A stretch of 64,000 nt of DNA from Polynucleobacter sp. AP-Ainpum-60-G11 (GCF_018688375.1 NZ_CP061318.1:1364001-1428000); one strand, 5' to 3'. Counted from the first letter of the stretch, positions 36,415 through 45,732 are shown. The notes: generated by a model from the sequence alone, not told the origin. A program made the numbers and translations.

Positions 36415-37425
36415 TTATTTTGTCTCCGCCACAAAAGCTTGTGCGATACGTTCTACCATACGATTTTTTGCTGCTTCATAAGCGCGATCAAGTGCAAAAC
36501 CAAATGCAAAACGATCCGCTGAGCCGTGACTCTTGATTACACAACCGCGCAAACCTAAGAGTACCGCACCGTTATAGCGACGATGGTCAACACGCTTACG
36601 CACACGCAACAATGGCACCATGGCGCAGATGGCCATTAACTTCGTAAGCCATGATCGATTGAACTCTTCTTTGATCAAGCCACTCATCATCTTGGCCAAG
36701 CCTTCGCTTGCTTTGAGAACAACGTTGCCAACGAAACCATCGCACACCACGATATCTGTGGTGCCCTTAAAAATATCATTACCTTCTACGTTGCCATAAA
36801 AGTTTAAATTTGTTTGACGCAGCAGCTCACTCGTCTGCTTAACGACTTCATTGCCCTTAATCACTTCCTCGCCAATATTGAGAAGACCGATTGAAGGGTT
36901 TTGCGTGCCATCCACCACCTGCACCATCACGTTAGCCATTTGCGCAAACTGCACTAGGTGCATCGGTTCGCAATCGGCATTCGCACCGAGATCGAGCATC
37001 GTAGTACCACGCCCTTTTTCATTAGGGATCGCAGTGGCAATCGCAGGACGATCCACGCCTTCGAGTGTTTTGAGAATGTAGCGGGAAATCGCCATTAAGG
37101 CGCCCGTATTGCCAGAAGAGATGATTGCATCAGCCAGACCTTCTTTGACCTGCTCGATAGCAACACGCATGGAAGAGTCTTTTTTACGACGTAATGCCAC
37201 CTCAATGGGGTCATCCATCAACACAACTTCACTAGCGGGAATAATTTGAATGCGCTCTAAGGGCGCCTTTGGAAATTGACTCAAGGCTTGCTTGAGTGCT
37301 TCCGGATTGCCAACCAAAGCAATCTTCACATCAGCATGTTTTTCGAGAAAATCGCAACAAGCGGGGACTGTAACAACTACCCCGTGATCTCCGCCCATGG
37401 CATCGATAGCAAGAGTGACGCTCAT
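36415..37425 (-). CDS. plsX: Phosphate acyltransferase
   Basis: Converts acyl-ACP to acyl-phosphate for phospholipid synthesis (336 residues). The N-terminus reads [13 protein letters not shown], and the conserved [10 protein letters not shown] and [13 protein letters not shown] blocks are present. It follows rpmF; a terminator hairpin lies between them, so a share of transcripts should stop before plsX. Confidence 0.95.
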   Translation of the reverse strand: MSVTLAIDAMGGDHGVVVTVPACCDFLEKHADVKIALVGNPEALKQALSQFPKAPLERIQIIPASEVVLMDDPIEVALRRKKDSSMRVAIEQVKEGLADAIISSGNTGALMAISRYILKTLEGVDRPAIATAIPNEKGRGTTMLDLGANADCEPMHLVQFAQMANVMVQVVDGTQNPSIGLLNIGEEVIKGNEVVKQTSELLRQTNLNFYGNVEGNDIFKGTTDIVVCDGFVGNVVLKASEGLAKMMSGLIKEEFNRSWLTKLMAICAMVPLLRVRKRVDHRRYNGAVLLGLRGCVIKSHGSADRFAFGFALDRAYEAAKNRMVERIAQAFVAETK

Positions 37426-37460
37426 AAAATAATGTATTGCTGCGAGTGGTATTTTTCAAA

Positions 37461-37488
37461 GAAAAAAGCGGCTTTTACTGGAGCCGCT
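37461..37488 (-). terminator. Terminator between rpmF and plsX
   Basis: On the minus strand AGCGGCT (37488-37482) pairs with AGCCGCT (37473-37467), followed by a T run. It may be partial, separating high rpmF output from plsX and fab expression. Confidence 0.75.
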
Positions 37489-37509
37489 TCTATCTTTTAG
37501 ACTAAAGAA

Positions 37510-37689
37510 TTAGTCGTTTTTGGTTTTAACAACTTTACGACCACGGTAGTAGCCGTTTGGTGAAATGTGGTGGCGCAAGTGAGCCTCACCAGTTGTGGCT
37601 TCAACAGCCGTAGCAGGTGCGGTCAAAAAGTCGTGCGCACGATGCATGCCACGTTTGGATGGGGATTTTTTATTCTGTTGGACGGCCAT
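37510..37689 (-). CDS. rpmF: Ribosomal protein bL32
   Basis: A 59-residue large-subunit protein. Translation gives [20 protein letters not shown], then [17 protein letters not shown] and [12 protein letters not shown]. The zinc-binding cysteines of the other L32 type are absent, so this is the zinc-free form. A TAGGAG-like ribosome-binding site precedes the ATG. It lies between yceD and plsX, a nearly universal order in proteobacteria. Confidence 0.96.
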   Translation of the reverse strand: MAVQQNKKSPSKRGMHRAHDFLTAPATAVEATTGEAHLRHHISPNGYYRGRKVVKTKND

Positions 37690-37712
37690 ATTGAACTCCT
37701 AAGCAAGGCGAC

Positions 37713-37721
37713 ATTCTAGCA
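37713..37721 (-). promoter_or_regulatory. Extended -10 promoter of rpmF
   Basis: On the minus strand TGCTAGAAT is an extended -10 element, ending 23 bases before the rpmF ATG. No good -35 is visible, as expected for this promoter class. Confidence 0.45.
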
Positions 37722-37794
37722 TGTAAATTGAGCTAAATGCTTGATTAATTGATAAAACCCGTTTGAAATGGCGCGCCCAATAAAGCAGGTCAAA

Positions 37795-38373
37795 TCAGTT
37801 TTTCTTCATATTTTTCAATATGTTAAAGGGATTCTGAGGCTTTTCAGTGGGATCTCCAGCATCACCGCCCTCCCCGAATGAAGAAGCATGTGGCTGGCAA
37901 GTCCCGTCTGGATGCTTAGGAATCAAGGGCATAGACAAGAGAATTTCATCTTCAATTAGACCTAAAAGGTCAAAGTGCTGGCTTGCCACCAAAGGCTCCT
38001 GCTGATCATCCTCTATCGGAAAGGCATCCGCCTCAGCTTCTGTCGCCACCATCACAAATCGACTCTCTTGCGCCAAATCGAGGCCACAATCCTGCAAACA
38101 ACTCTGGCAGACCACGTGAATATGACCTTTAACAGCCAATTCCAGAATTTGTTGCGGCTCAGAACCCGGAGAATCTGCAAAACGGGTCTTGACCTGCCAA
38201 CGGAAGCCATCGCCCGGCTCGATGCTAGAGGCCTCCTCAGCCAGTCTCGGCAAAGCAGAAATCTCTAAAAAACCGGTACCTTGATAGGATTGGGGGGCAC
38301 AAAAATCAATCCGACTCAAAGCCTTAGGATCGGTGGATAGCTCAACTTGAGGTAAAACTTGATTACGATTCAT
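37795..38373 (-). CDS. yceD: YceD family (DUF177) protein
   Basis: A 192-residue cytoplasmic protein of the YceD family, linked to 23S rRNA accumulation in E. coli. The family core is visible as HIHVVCQSCLQDCGLDL (about residues 80-96), with the cysteine pair, and LIEDEILLSMPLIPKH (about 135-150). A proline, glycine and serine-rich C-terminal region follows. It is head of the operon with rpmF and is divergent from maf. Confidence 0.92.
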   Translation of the reverse strand: MNRNQVLPQVELSTDPKALSRIDFCAPQSYQGTGFLEISALPRLAEEASSIEPGDGFRWQVKTRFADSPGSEPQQILELAVKGHIHVVCQSCLQDCGLDLAQESRFVMVATEAEADAFPIEDDQQEPLVASQHFDLLGLIEDEILLSMPLIPKHPDGTCQPHASSFGEGGDAGDPTEKPQNPFNILKNMKKN

Positions 38374-38416
38374 GACATCAGTCTAAATGAAGGCTTCAGC
38401 GAAAGTACAAGTAGTG

Positions 38417-39010
38417 ATGAGCAATTCTGCAAAAAAACTAATTCTGGCATCTACCTCGGTCTATCGTCGGGAGCTCTTAGAGCGCCTACGCATCCCTTTT
38501 GATGTCATCTCGCCCAAGGTTGATGAAACCCCCCTTTCTGGTGAAAGCACTGTGGATCTAGCCTTGCGCTTAGCTAAGGAGAAAGCTGCAGCAGTGGCTA
38601 AAGATCACCCTGAAGCTTGGGTCATTGGCTCCGATCAAGTAGCGGACCTTTGTGGTGCGGCGATTGGCAAGCCAGGAAACTTTGAGCGCGCCATGGCACA
38701 ACTACAGCTAATGCGTGGTGCAACAGTCACTTTTCAAACAGCGCTATGTCTAATGCATGGCGCTGTCGAAACAACAATCAATATTCCTACGGAAGTTACC
38801 TTTCGCAAACTGGGCGATGATGTTCTAGAGGCATACCTCCAGGCTGAAGAACCCTATGACTGCGCTGGTAGCGCCAAGTCTGAAGGCTTGGGAATCTCAC
38901 TATTGGAGTCCATCAAGAGCGATGACCCTACTGCATTAATTGGCTTGCCGTTAATTGCGCTGAGTGGACTCTTACGTGACGCTGGTTTTGTCATTCCAGC
39001 AAAGAAATAA
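38417..39010 (+). CDS. Maf/YceF nucleotide pyrophosphatase
   Basis: A Maf-family house-cleaning enzyme that hydrolyses modified nucleoside triphosphates such as m7GTP (197 residues). The start ILASTSVYRRELLERL (about residues 8-23) and the core PKVDETPLSGE with SDQVADL are typical of the YceF subgroup. The ATG at 38417 fits the family start; an in-frame ATG at 38387 would add 10 residues without similarity. It is divergent from yceD with a 43-base gap, the usual YceF context. Confidence 0.9.
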   Translation: MSNSAKKLILASTSVYRRELLERLRIPFDVISPKVDETPLSGESTVDLALRLAKEKAAAVAKDHPEAWVIGSDQVADLCGAAIGKPGNFERAMAQLQLMRGATVTFQTALCLMHGAVETTINIPTEVTFRKLGDDVLEAYLQAEEPYDCAGSAKSEGLGISLLESIKSDDPTALIGLPLIALSGLLRDAGFVIPAKK

Positions 39011-39027
39011 AAAGTGAAACTAAGTCA

Positions 39028-39801
39028 ATGAGTTCAACCTTAGGCACCCTCTTTTTAATTCCCAATACTTTGGGCGATGATTCACGTGTAGAGCAGTTGC
39101 CTTGGGTTTTGCCAAGTGAAACCATTGTCCAGACTGCCAAGCTCACCAACTGGATTGTTGAGGATGCAAAAACAGCCCGTGCTTTTTTAAAAGCAGTCGA
39201 TAGCGTTTCACCTTTAGCCTGCACTATTCAAGAAATGCAAATGAGTGAGTGGCGTGGCGTGGCGCGCAATGCTAAATATGGTGATGCAGTTAAACCCCTA
39301 GATTTACTTAAGCCACTGATTGCTGGGAAAGACATGGGTCTCATGTCAGAAGCGGGTGTTCCCGGCGTTGCAGATCCCGGTGCAGAGCTCGTACTGGCTG
39401 CTCATAAGTTGGGCGCCAAAGTAAAGCCAATGGTCGGACCAAGCTCTATTTTGTTGGGCCTGATGGCGAGCGGTTTGAATGGTCAGCGCTTTGCGTTTCA
39501 AGGCTATGTTCCGCATGATGCGCAAGATCGTATTGCACGACTGAAGCAGCTGGAAGTGGAATCTAGAAAATTACAACAGACGCAAATTTGGATTGAGACA
39601 CCCTATCGCAATACTGCGATGCTGATGGCCTGCCTGAATGCGCTGTCCCCGCAATCATTATTGTGTCTTGGAATGGATCTCAGCCTGCCAAGTGAAACGA
39701 TTACAACGCTATCAATTGCAGATTGGCGTAAGCGCTTCCCCAACGAAGCTGCCTGTGCTTCATTACAAAATAGGCCAGCAGTATTTCTATTGCTGGCCTA
39801 A
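39028..39801 (+). CDS. Tetrapyrrole-methylase-fold SAM methyltransferase
   Basis: A 257-residue protein with the same fold as RsmI, which methylates 16S rRNA C1402. The motifs LMSEAGVPGVADPGAELV (about residues 105-122), GPSSILLGLMASGLNG and IWIETPYRN match that family. The N-terminus TLFLIPNTLGDDSRVEQ departs from the usual GTLYVVATPIGN of RsmI, suggesting a paralogue with a different target. It is 17 bases after maf and probably co-transcribed. The product name stays general. Confidence 0.8.
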   Translation: MSSTLGTLFLIPNTLGDDSRVEQLPWVLPSETIVQTAKLTNWIVEDAKTARAFLKAVDSVSPLACTIQEMQMSEWRGVARNAKYGDAVKPLDLLKPLIAGKDMGLMSEAGVPGVADPGAELVLAAHKLGAKVKPMVGPSSILLGLMASGLNGQRFAFQGYVPHDAQDRIARLKQLEVESRKLQQTQIWIETPYRNTAMLMACLNALSPQSLLCLGMDLSLPSETITTLSIADWRKRFPNEAACASLQNRPAVFLLLA

Positions 39802-39836
39802 GCGTTTTAATTGTTACCCAATTGATCTATCGTTTT

Positions 39837-40796
39837 TTACTTTAGATCAGGCGTCTTAATTAAGGCCTTGCCAGCTGCAGCGCCAACTTCAGCACCAAAA
39901 CGTTTAGCTACACGCTCAGCAAAATTCTCTTTCATGGTGTAGTCAAGAATATCCGGCGCTTTAAAAATGTCGCGCGCAACGGTCTCTACCGTTCCATAGC
40001 CGTCCACTAAACCAATTTTGATGGCTTGCTCACCATTCCAAACGCGGCCCGAGAACATCTCTGGGGTTTCTTTTAGACGGTCGCCACGACCTGCTTTGAC
40101 CACGGCAATAAATTGCTGATGAATCTCATCGATCATCTTTTTAATCATTTCGACTTGCTGAGGATTTTCTTTAGAGAACGGATCCATCATTCCCTTGTTT
40201 GACCCTGCCGTAATCATGCGACGAGTTACACCCAACTTATCCATCAAGCCAGTGAAACCGAAGCCTTCCATGATCACGCCAATAGATCCAACTAAGCTAG
40301 CCTTATCCACCAAAATTTGATCACCAGCAACTGCGACGTAGTAACCACCCGAAGCGCAGATATCCTCCACAACAACATAAAGTGGTTTGCTTGGATAGAG
40401 TTTACGTAAGCGATGTATCTCATCATTCATCATGCCCGCCTGCACTGGAGAACCGCCGGGACTGTTAATTCGCAAAACTACGCCAGCACTGTTTTCATTT
40501 TCAAATGCAGCAGTGAGTGATGAGTTGATATCCAAGGCATTGGCCATTGAGCTTGAAGAAATCTCCCCTTCTAAGGTGACCAAGGCAGTGTGCTTCTCCA
40601 TGCCCATACCGCGCCCAGGCAGGTGAAAATCAAATACTGCAAGCACTACGCCAATAAAAGTAATGAGGGTGAGGATGCGAAACACTGCTTTCCAGCGACG
40701 CGCCTTGCGAGTCTCTTTTAAATTCTCTAGCAATAAATGCTCAAGCGCTTGACGCTCCCAATTTTGATTGGCGTTCTCGGATTGATTTTGATCCAT
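39837..40796 (-). CDS. sppA: Signal peptide peptidase, S49 family
   Basis: A membrane-bound serine protease that degrades cleaved signal peptides (319 residues). One transmembrane helix lies near residues 42-62. The catalytic serine is in KASLVGSIGVIM (about residue 155) and the lysine in ITAGSNKGMMDPFS (about 205), as in the single-domain (half-length) SppA. It follows the phosphatase gene by 22 bases and converges with the methyltransferase gene. Confidence 0.9.
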   Translation of the reverse strand: MDQNQSENANQNWERQALEHLLLENLKETRKARRWKAVFRILTLITFIGVVLAVFDFHLPGRGMGMEKHTALVTLEGEISSSSMANALDINSSLTAAFENENSAGVVLRINSPGGSPVQAGMMNDEIHRLRKLYPSKPLYVVVEDICASGGYYVAVAGDQILVDKASLVGSIGVIMEGFGFTGLMDKLGVTRRMITAGSNKGMMDPFSKENPQQVEMIKKMIDEIHQQFIAVVKAGRGDRLKETPEMFSGRVWNGEQAIKIGLVDGYGTVETVARDIFKAPDILDYTMKENFAERVAKRFGAEVGAAAGKALIKTPDLK

Positions 40797-40818
40797 CTTT
40801 TTAATCCTTAGTTACTAA

Positions 40819-41505
40819 CTAGTTTTTAACAGTGAGGTTCTCATTAAGCCATTGACTCAGTTGCATAACGTCATCCACATGAATTAATGATGGTGCCTCT
40901 TTTAAAGTGCTTGGAGGGTGCGCGCCATAAGTCACTGCTACCGCATCAACCCCGGCATTAGCTGCCATATCCAAATCATGCGTGGTGTCCCCAATCATGA
41001 GCATCCGACGCATCGGCACTTGCATCACATCTGAAAGCTCTAGAAGCATTCCAGGGTGAGGCTTAGAAAAAGATTCATCTGCGGTACGGGTTTCATGAAA
41101 CATCTGCTCTAGCTGATGATGCTTTAAGGAGCGATCTAATCCAACACGTGATTTACCTGTAGCGACGCCTAGCAAGTAACCATCCTCGCGCAAGCTTTCT
41201 AACAGCTTACGAATTCCCGGAAATAAATCAAGCTCATGATCCTTGGATAAGTAGTGGTAACGAAAGCGCTCAGTGAGCTTGGGGAAGTGGGCCGGCTCAA
41301 TCCACGGCACCGCCCTTCTCAGCGAGTCCTGAATACCTAAACCAATCACTGAGCTCGCTAGGGCGTCATCAGGCTCTTTAAAGCCCAAGTCGCGACAAGC
41401 TTGCTGTATGCAGTTCACGATCGTCGGCGTGGAATCCATGATGGTTCCATCCCAGTCCCACACAATCAGGTCGTAACGTCTATCGGGTTTTTGTTCTTTA
41501 ATCAT
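40819..41505 (-). CDS. HAD-superfamily phosphatase, Gph-like
   Basis: A 228-residue haloacid-dehalogenase hydrolase, similar to phosphoglycolate phosphatase. The nucleophile motif is LIVWDWDGTIMDST (about residues 13-26), motif II is GVATGKS and the acidic motif IV GDTTHDLDMAANAG. It sits between rluC and sppA, a common order in Burkholderiales; its true substrate is not decided by sequence. Confidence 0.88.
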   Translation of the reverse strand: MIKEQKPDRRYDLIVWDWDGTIMDSTPTIVNCIQQACRDLGFKEPDDALASSVIGLGIQDSLRRAVPWIEPAHFPKLTERFRYHYLSKDHELDLFPGIRKLLESLREDGYLLGVATGKSRVGLDRSLKHHQLEQMFHETRTADESFSKPHPGMLLELSDVMQVPMRRMLMIGDTTHDLDMAANAGVDAVAVTYGAHPPSTLKEAPSLIHVDDVMQLSQWLNENLTVKN

Positions 41506-41524
41506 TCTCAGCAGTGTGAATCAC

Positions 41525-42547
41525 TTAGCTTTTTTCTGCAGGCACTTCAAAGTTTTTCATCATTGCCGTAAATTCAGAGGGCAATGGTGACTCAATTCGC
41601 ATCTTCTCGCCAGAACGTGGATGAGTAAAGCCAGCCAAGTGGGCATGTAGATACAAGCGTTTTGATTTCACAAGCTTGTCTTGATCTTCAAAGCCATATT
41701 TATCGTCACCCAAAATGGAGTGGCCCAATTTTTGAAGGTGTACACGAATTTGATGAGTGCGCCCGGTTTTCAGCTGGGCCTCGGCCAAGGTGATTGCCAC
41801 ATCACCGCGCTTCATGACTTTAGTGACGCGAAGAGCGGTATGGCTTGGCAAGCCATCTGGATCAACGCGCACTCGGCGCTCACCATTAGCCAACAGGTAT
41901 TTATGTAAAGCAAATTTCAACTGCATGGTGCCAGCACCTTGAGCGATCTCCCCATGTGCCAGCAAGTAGTAGCGCTTGTCAGTTTGACCTTCGCGGATTT
42001 GGCGATGCAACTCCACCAAAGCGCTACGCTTTTTAGCCAAAAGTAATACGCCCGAAGTATCTCGATCTAAACGGTGAACTAATTCCAGAAACTTGAGCTC
42101 TGGACGGGTGATGCGTAATGTTTCAATAACGCCTAAAGCAATACCAGAGCCCCCATGGACCGCCAAACCTGCCGGCTTGTTCACTATTAATAGAGCTTCG
42201 TCCTCGAACAAAATGGGCATTTTGTCAGAATAGCCTTGCGCCCGATTCTTGGTTTGGGCGGTATTGACTGCCGCCATTTGAGCGGGCTCAGCGATCCGAA
42301 CCGGAGGGACTCTGACCACATCACCCTCAATCAGGCGGGTAGTCGGCTCAGCCCTTTTCTTATTCACCCGAACCTCGCCAGACCGAATAATCCGGTAAAC
42401 ATGGCTTTTGGGGACCCCTTTGGCCCAACGCAAGAGGTAATTATCCAATCGCTGGCCAGCCTCTTCAGGACCAATGGTCTGAAGCTGCACAGCAGCTGGA
42501 GGGGCGGTTTTTACCGGTGAAGGCTTGGAAATGGGTTCGGATTTCAT
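41525..42547 (-). CDS. rluC: 23S rRNA pseudouridine synthase RluC type
   Basis: Converts uridines 955, 2504 and 2580 of 23S rRNA to pseudouridine in the E. coli enzyme (340 residues here). An S4 RNA-binding domain is at about residues 28-85 and the catalytic aspartate is in LVHRLDRDTSGVLLL (about residue 162). The N-terminal 20 residues are a proline-rich extension. It is divergent from rne, as rluC is in E. coli and relatives, which supports RluC over RluD. Confidence 0.93.
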   Translation of the reverse strand: MKSEPISKPSPVKTAPPAAVQLQTIGPEEAGQRLDNYLLRWAKGVPKSHVYRIIRSGEVRVNKKRAEPTTRLIEGDVVRVPPVRIAEPAQMAAVNTAQTKNRAQGYSDKMPILFEDEALLIVNKPAGLAVHGGSGIALGVIETLRITRPELKFLELVHRLDRDTSGVLLLAKKRSALVELHRQIREGQTDKRYYLLAHGEIAQGAGTMQLKFALHKYLLANGERRVRVDPDGLPSHTALRVTKVMKRGDVAITLAEAQLKTGRTHQIRVHLQKLGHSILGDDKYGFEDQDKLVKSKRLYLHAHLAGFTHPRSGEKMRIESPLPSEFTAMMKNFEVPAEKS

Positions 42548-43010
42548 GATTTATCTCTCTTGCCACCTCGACAGAGGTCGACAAGGGACTCAACAATACC
42601 CCATTGTCGTTCAACTTGTGCCGTATAATCAACGCTCTAGCCAATTTATTGGCTTGATCCCAACCTGAACTCAGGTTTGAATCGTGGAGCTTGGAGTCGC
42701 CCTTAATAGACTCCCGGGGTTGCCCCTCCCCCGTTGTAATGAGGCGCAGGGTTGGTGTGCCGTATGCCGCGACCCGCGATTAGAAGACAGTTTTCAGGCG
42801 CGCGCCTGCATTGATGACCTAAAGGAGGTCTCTGCGGCGATCGTCAAGTGTGGCACCGGTTTAACAACATTTGAACTTGGTGTACCAGGCAGTAAATGTC
42901 TGGATTTGTTTGATCCACACTCCAAAGCCGCCAATGGGCTATGCCCCAAGCGGTATATAACTTGTCCCCTAACGCAGCGCGCAGCGACACACTCCCAATA
43001 GGAGAGTGTT
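42548..43010 (+). promoter_or_regulatory. Long structured leader region of rne
   Basis: This is the only stretch above 300 bases without a protein gene. It holds a dyad at 42564-42577 (ACCTC/GAGGT), hairpins AGCCAA-TTTA-TTGGCT (42639-42654) and AACCTGA/TCAGGTT (42662-42677), then GGGG/CCCC and GACC/GGTC hairpins, and a last stem ACACTC (42989-42994) with GAGTGT (43004-43009). The last stem brackets the ribosome-binding sequence AGGAGAG. The region is a candidate for RNase E autoregulation, as known for the E. coli rne leader, although the sequences do not look alike. Confidence 0.6.
42604..42629 (+). promoter_or_regulatory. rne promoter candidate
   Basis: A perfect TATAAT at 42624-42629. TTGTCG at 42604-42609 is only 14 bases away, too short for a standard -35, so only the -10 is trusted. 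It implies a leader of about 375 bases for rne. Confidence 0.5.
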
Positions 43011-45650
43011 ATGAAACGCATGTTATTTAATGCAACTCAACAAGAAGAGTTGCGAGTTGCCATCGTCGATGGTCAAAAACTCATCGATATCGATATCGAA
43101 GCTGCCGGTCGTGAACAACGTAAAGGCAATATTTACAAAGGTGTTATTACCCGCATTGAGCCTTCGCTCGAAGCTTGCTTTGTAAATTACGGCGAAGAGC
43201 GCCATGGCTTCCTGCCATTTAAAGAAGTTGCACGCACCTACTTTAAAGAGGGTATTGATGTCCGTAATGCCTCAATTAAAGATGCTTTGCGCGAAGGCCA
43301 AGAAATCATTGTTCAGGTAGAAAAAGAAGAGCGCGGCCAAAAAGGCGCTGCCCTAACCTCTTTCGTCTCTCTAGCCGGCCGCTATTTGGTATTAATGCCA
43401 AATAACCCACGTGGTGGTGGTGTTTCTCGCCGCATTGAAGGTGAAGACCGCCAAGAACTCCGTGAAGCAATGTCCCAATTACAAGTACCGGATGGCATGA
43501 GCATCATTGCTCGTACAGCTGGTATTGGCCGTGACGCCACTGAATTGCAGTGGGATTTAAGTTACCTCATGCAGTTGTGGACAGCGATTGATGAAGCCGC
43601 CAAAGGCAATTCAGCGCCACTATTGATCTACCTCGAATCCAGCTTAGTGATTCGTGCGATTCGTGACTACTTCCAACCAGATATCGGCGAGATCCTCATC
43701 GATACGGATGACATCTACGAGCAAGCTGCAGCCTTTATGTCTGTAGTAATGCCGGATAACTTACCTAGAGTGAAGCGTTACCAGGACGATGTTCCATTGT
43801 TCTCCCGCTTCCAAATCGAGCATCAGATTGAGACTGCTTACTCACGTACTGTGCCATTGCCATCTGGCGGCGCGATCGTGATTGACCACACTGAAGCTTT
43901 GGTTTCAGTGGACGTTAACTCTGCACGTGCAACTCGTGGTTCCGATATTGAAGAGACTGCTACTCGCACTAACTTAGAAGCCGCCGATGAAATCGCCCGT
44001 CAAGCACGTTTACGTGACTTGGGTGGCTTGATCGTGATCGACTTTATTGATATGGAATCGAGCAAGGCACAGAAGGATGTTGAAAATCGCCTGCGCGATG
44101 CTCTGCGTCACGACCGTGCTCGCGTTCAAATGGGCAAGATCTCTAAATTTGGCTTGATGGAAATGTCACGCCAGCGTTTGCGCCCTGCCCTCTCTGAAGG
44201 TAGTCACGTAACATGTCCTCGTTGTAATGGCACAGGTCATATCCGTGATACCGAATCTTCTGCATTGCAAGTCTTGCGAATTATTCAAGAAGAGGCAATG
44301 AAAGAAAACACTGCCGCTATTCATACCCAGGTTCCAGTCGAAGTGGCTGCATTCTTGCTCAATGAGAAGCGCGCTGAAGTCATCAAGATTGAGACACGTT
44401 TCAAAGTCAATGTCTTGATGATTCCAAACAAGCATTTAGAAACCCCACATTACAAGCTTGAGCGTTTGCGTCATGACGATCCACGTCTTGATGACCAAAA
44501 GGCGAGCTATGTGATGGCTGAAGAAGCTGCTGCCGAACTCGAGACCGATACTGCGGTAAGCCGTAAAGATGCCGACGTTAAAGTTCGTCCTGAAGCTGCT
44601 GTAAAAGGCATTACACCAAATGCACCAGCACCAGTAAGTCAGCCACGTCCTGCACGTTCCGATAAAGCTAACGCTGACACTGCAAGCACCGGTGGATTCT
44701 TTGGCTTCATTAAGAGCCTATTCTCTTCAGCGCCTGCACCAGAAGTGAAGCCTGCATCTAGCGCACCACGTGGTCGCAATCAAAATAATCGCAACGGCAA
44801 TAACCGCAATCGCGGTCGTCGTGGCGAACGCAATGATCGCGGTGAGCGCCCAGCTGAAGGTGCCGAAGGTACAAACGCTCCACGCGAGGCAGGCTCAGGT
44901 AGAGGCCGTCAAGATGGCCGTAACCGCAATGGCAATAACGGTAATCGCAACCAGAACAATCCAAAACCAGAAAACCCAGCTGCGGTAACTCCAGCCACTG
45001 AAGCTGCGCCTGGAACCGATGCAGCTCCTAGCGCAGATGGTGAAGAGCGTCGTGGTCGTGGTCGCAACCGTCGTGGTCGTGGTCGTGGTCAACGTGGCGA
45101 GCGCACTGAGTCTAATGGTGATGCGGCAATTGCTTCTGTTGTTGCTGTAGCAACTTCATTCTCAGGCCCACCAGTTGGAATGGCTGGAGCATCTGCTTCA
45201 ATGCCAATTCAGAATATTGCTCAAAGCTTTGGAAACACAGTTGCGCCTGCATCTTCGAATGAAGTGAAAGATCGTGCACCCCGCGCACCTAGAGAGCCAA
45301 GAGAGCAACGTGCACCGCGTCAAAGCAATCGCACTGATAATGCTACTGCACCTGCCCCACAGGCAGTAGCAAGAGCAGCAGCAGCTCCGATTGAGGTGAT
45401 CGCTAAGCCAATGCCTGAGCTTCCTAAAGTTGCCTTCCAGGCGCTCGAGGAGACTCCATTGCATAGCGTTGTTCAATCTGCCGGCATGGTCTGGGTTGCA
45501 ACTGACTCTAGCAAGCACCAAGAAGCGCAATCGCAAATCAAAGCGGAGCCAGAAGTTTTGCCAATGGGCAGAGCCCCTAAGGCTCCTGTTAGTTTGCAAA
45601 ATGGTCCAATGGTTTTAGTTGAAACCGGCGGCCAAGAAAAAACGGTTTAA
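43011..45650 (+). CDS. rne: Ribonuclease E
   Basis: The main endoribonuclease of mRNA decay and rRNA and tRNA processing (879 residues). The catalytic half has the S1 domain (about residues 36-120), the magnesium-site aspartates in VSVDVNSA (about 303) and IVIDFIDME (about 346), and the zinc-link CPRCNGTG (about 404). From about residue 570 the protein becomes a disordered scaffold with arginine-glycine-asparagine repeats, serine/alanine linkers and a conserved-looking end. The N-terminus MKRMLFNATQQEELRVAIVDG is standard. A long leader precedes it, with AGGAGAG close to the ATG. Confidence 0.96.
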   Translation: MKRMLFNATQQEELRVAIVDGQKLIDIDIEAAGREQRKGNIYKGVITRIEPSLEACFVNYGEERHGFLPFKEVARTYFKEGIDVRNASIKDALREGQEIIVQVEKEERGQKGAALTSFVSLAGRYLVLMPNNPRGGGVSRRIEGEDRQELREAMSQLQVPDGMSIIARTAGIGRDATELQWDLSYLMQLWTAIDEAAKGNSAPLLIYLESSLVIRAIRDYFQPDIGEILIDTDDIYEQAAAFMSVVMPDNLPRVKRYQDDVPLFSRFQIEHQIETAYSRTVPLPSGGAIVIDHTEALVSVDVNSARATRGSDIEETATRTNLEAADEIARQARLRDLGGLIVIDFIDMESSKAQKDVENRLRDALRHDRARVQMGKISKFGLMEMSRQRLRPALSEGSHVTCPRCNGTGHIRDTESSALQVLRIIQEEAMKENTAAIHTQVPVEVAAFLLNEKRAEVIKIETRFKVNVLMIPNKHLETPHYKLERLRHDDPRLDDQKASYVMAEEAAAELETDTAVSRKDADVKVRPEAAVKGITPNAPAPVSQPRPARSDKANADTASTGGFFGFIKSLFSSAPAPEVKPASSAPRGRNQNNRNGNNRNRGRRGERNDRGERPAEGAEGTNAPREAGSGRGRQDGRNRNGNNGNRNQNNPKPENPAAVTPATEAAPGTDAAPSADGEERRGRGRNRRGRGRGQRGERTESNGDAAIASVVAVATSFSGPPVGMAGASASMPIQNIAQSFGNTVAPASSNEVKDRAPRAPREPREQRAPRQSNRTDNATAPAPQAVARAAAAPIEVIAKPMPELPKVAFQALEETPLHSVVQSAGMVWVATDSSKHQEAQSQIKAEPEVLPMGRAPKAPVSLQNGPMVLVETGGQEKTV

Positions 45651-45697
45651 TTGAATTTCTCCAGACTGCTATTTATCCCACAAGGATATTTGGCAGT

Positions 45698-45727
45698 TTG
45701 GCAGAAACACCGTTTCACAGCCATAAT
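45698..45727 (+). promoter_or_regulatory. moaA promoter
   Basis: TTGGCA (45698-45703) and CATAAT (45722-45727) are 18 bases apart. The moaA ATG begins five bases after the -10. A direct repeat of TTTGGCAG overlaps the -35. Confidence 0.55.
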
Positions 45728-45732
45728 TAGAC

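Noticed and set aside
42604-42629. TTGTCG as the -35 of rne
   Set aside because: Spacing of 14 bases is too short; only the TATAAT is kept.
42684-43001. Short open reading frame in the rne leader
   Set aside because: No plausible protein motif, overlapping hairpin structure, and a cysteine-rich random look.
42548-43010. A known riboswitch in the rne leader
   Set aside because: I could not match the sequence to any aptamer core that I recognise, so it is kept as an unnamed leader.
44758-45092. Antisense and alternative frames in the RNase E tail
   Set aside because: They are reading-frame shadows of the repetitive Asn/Arg/Gly codons.
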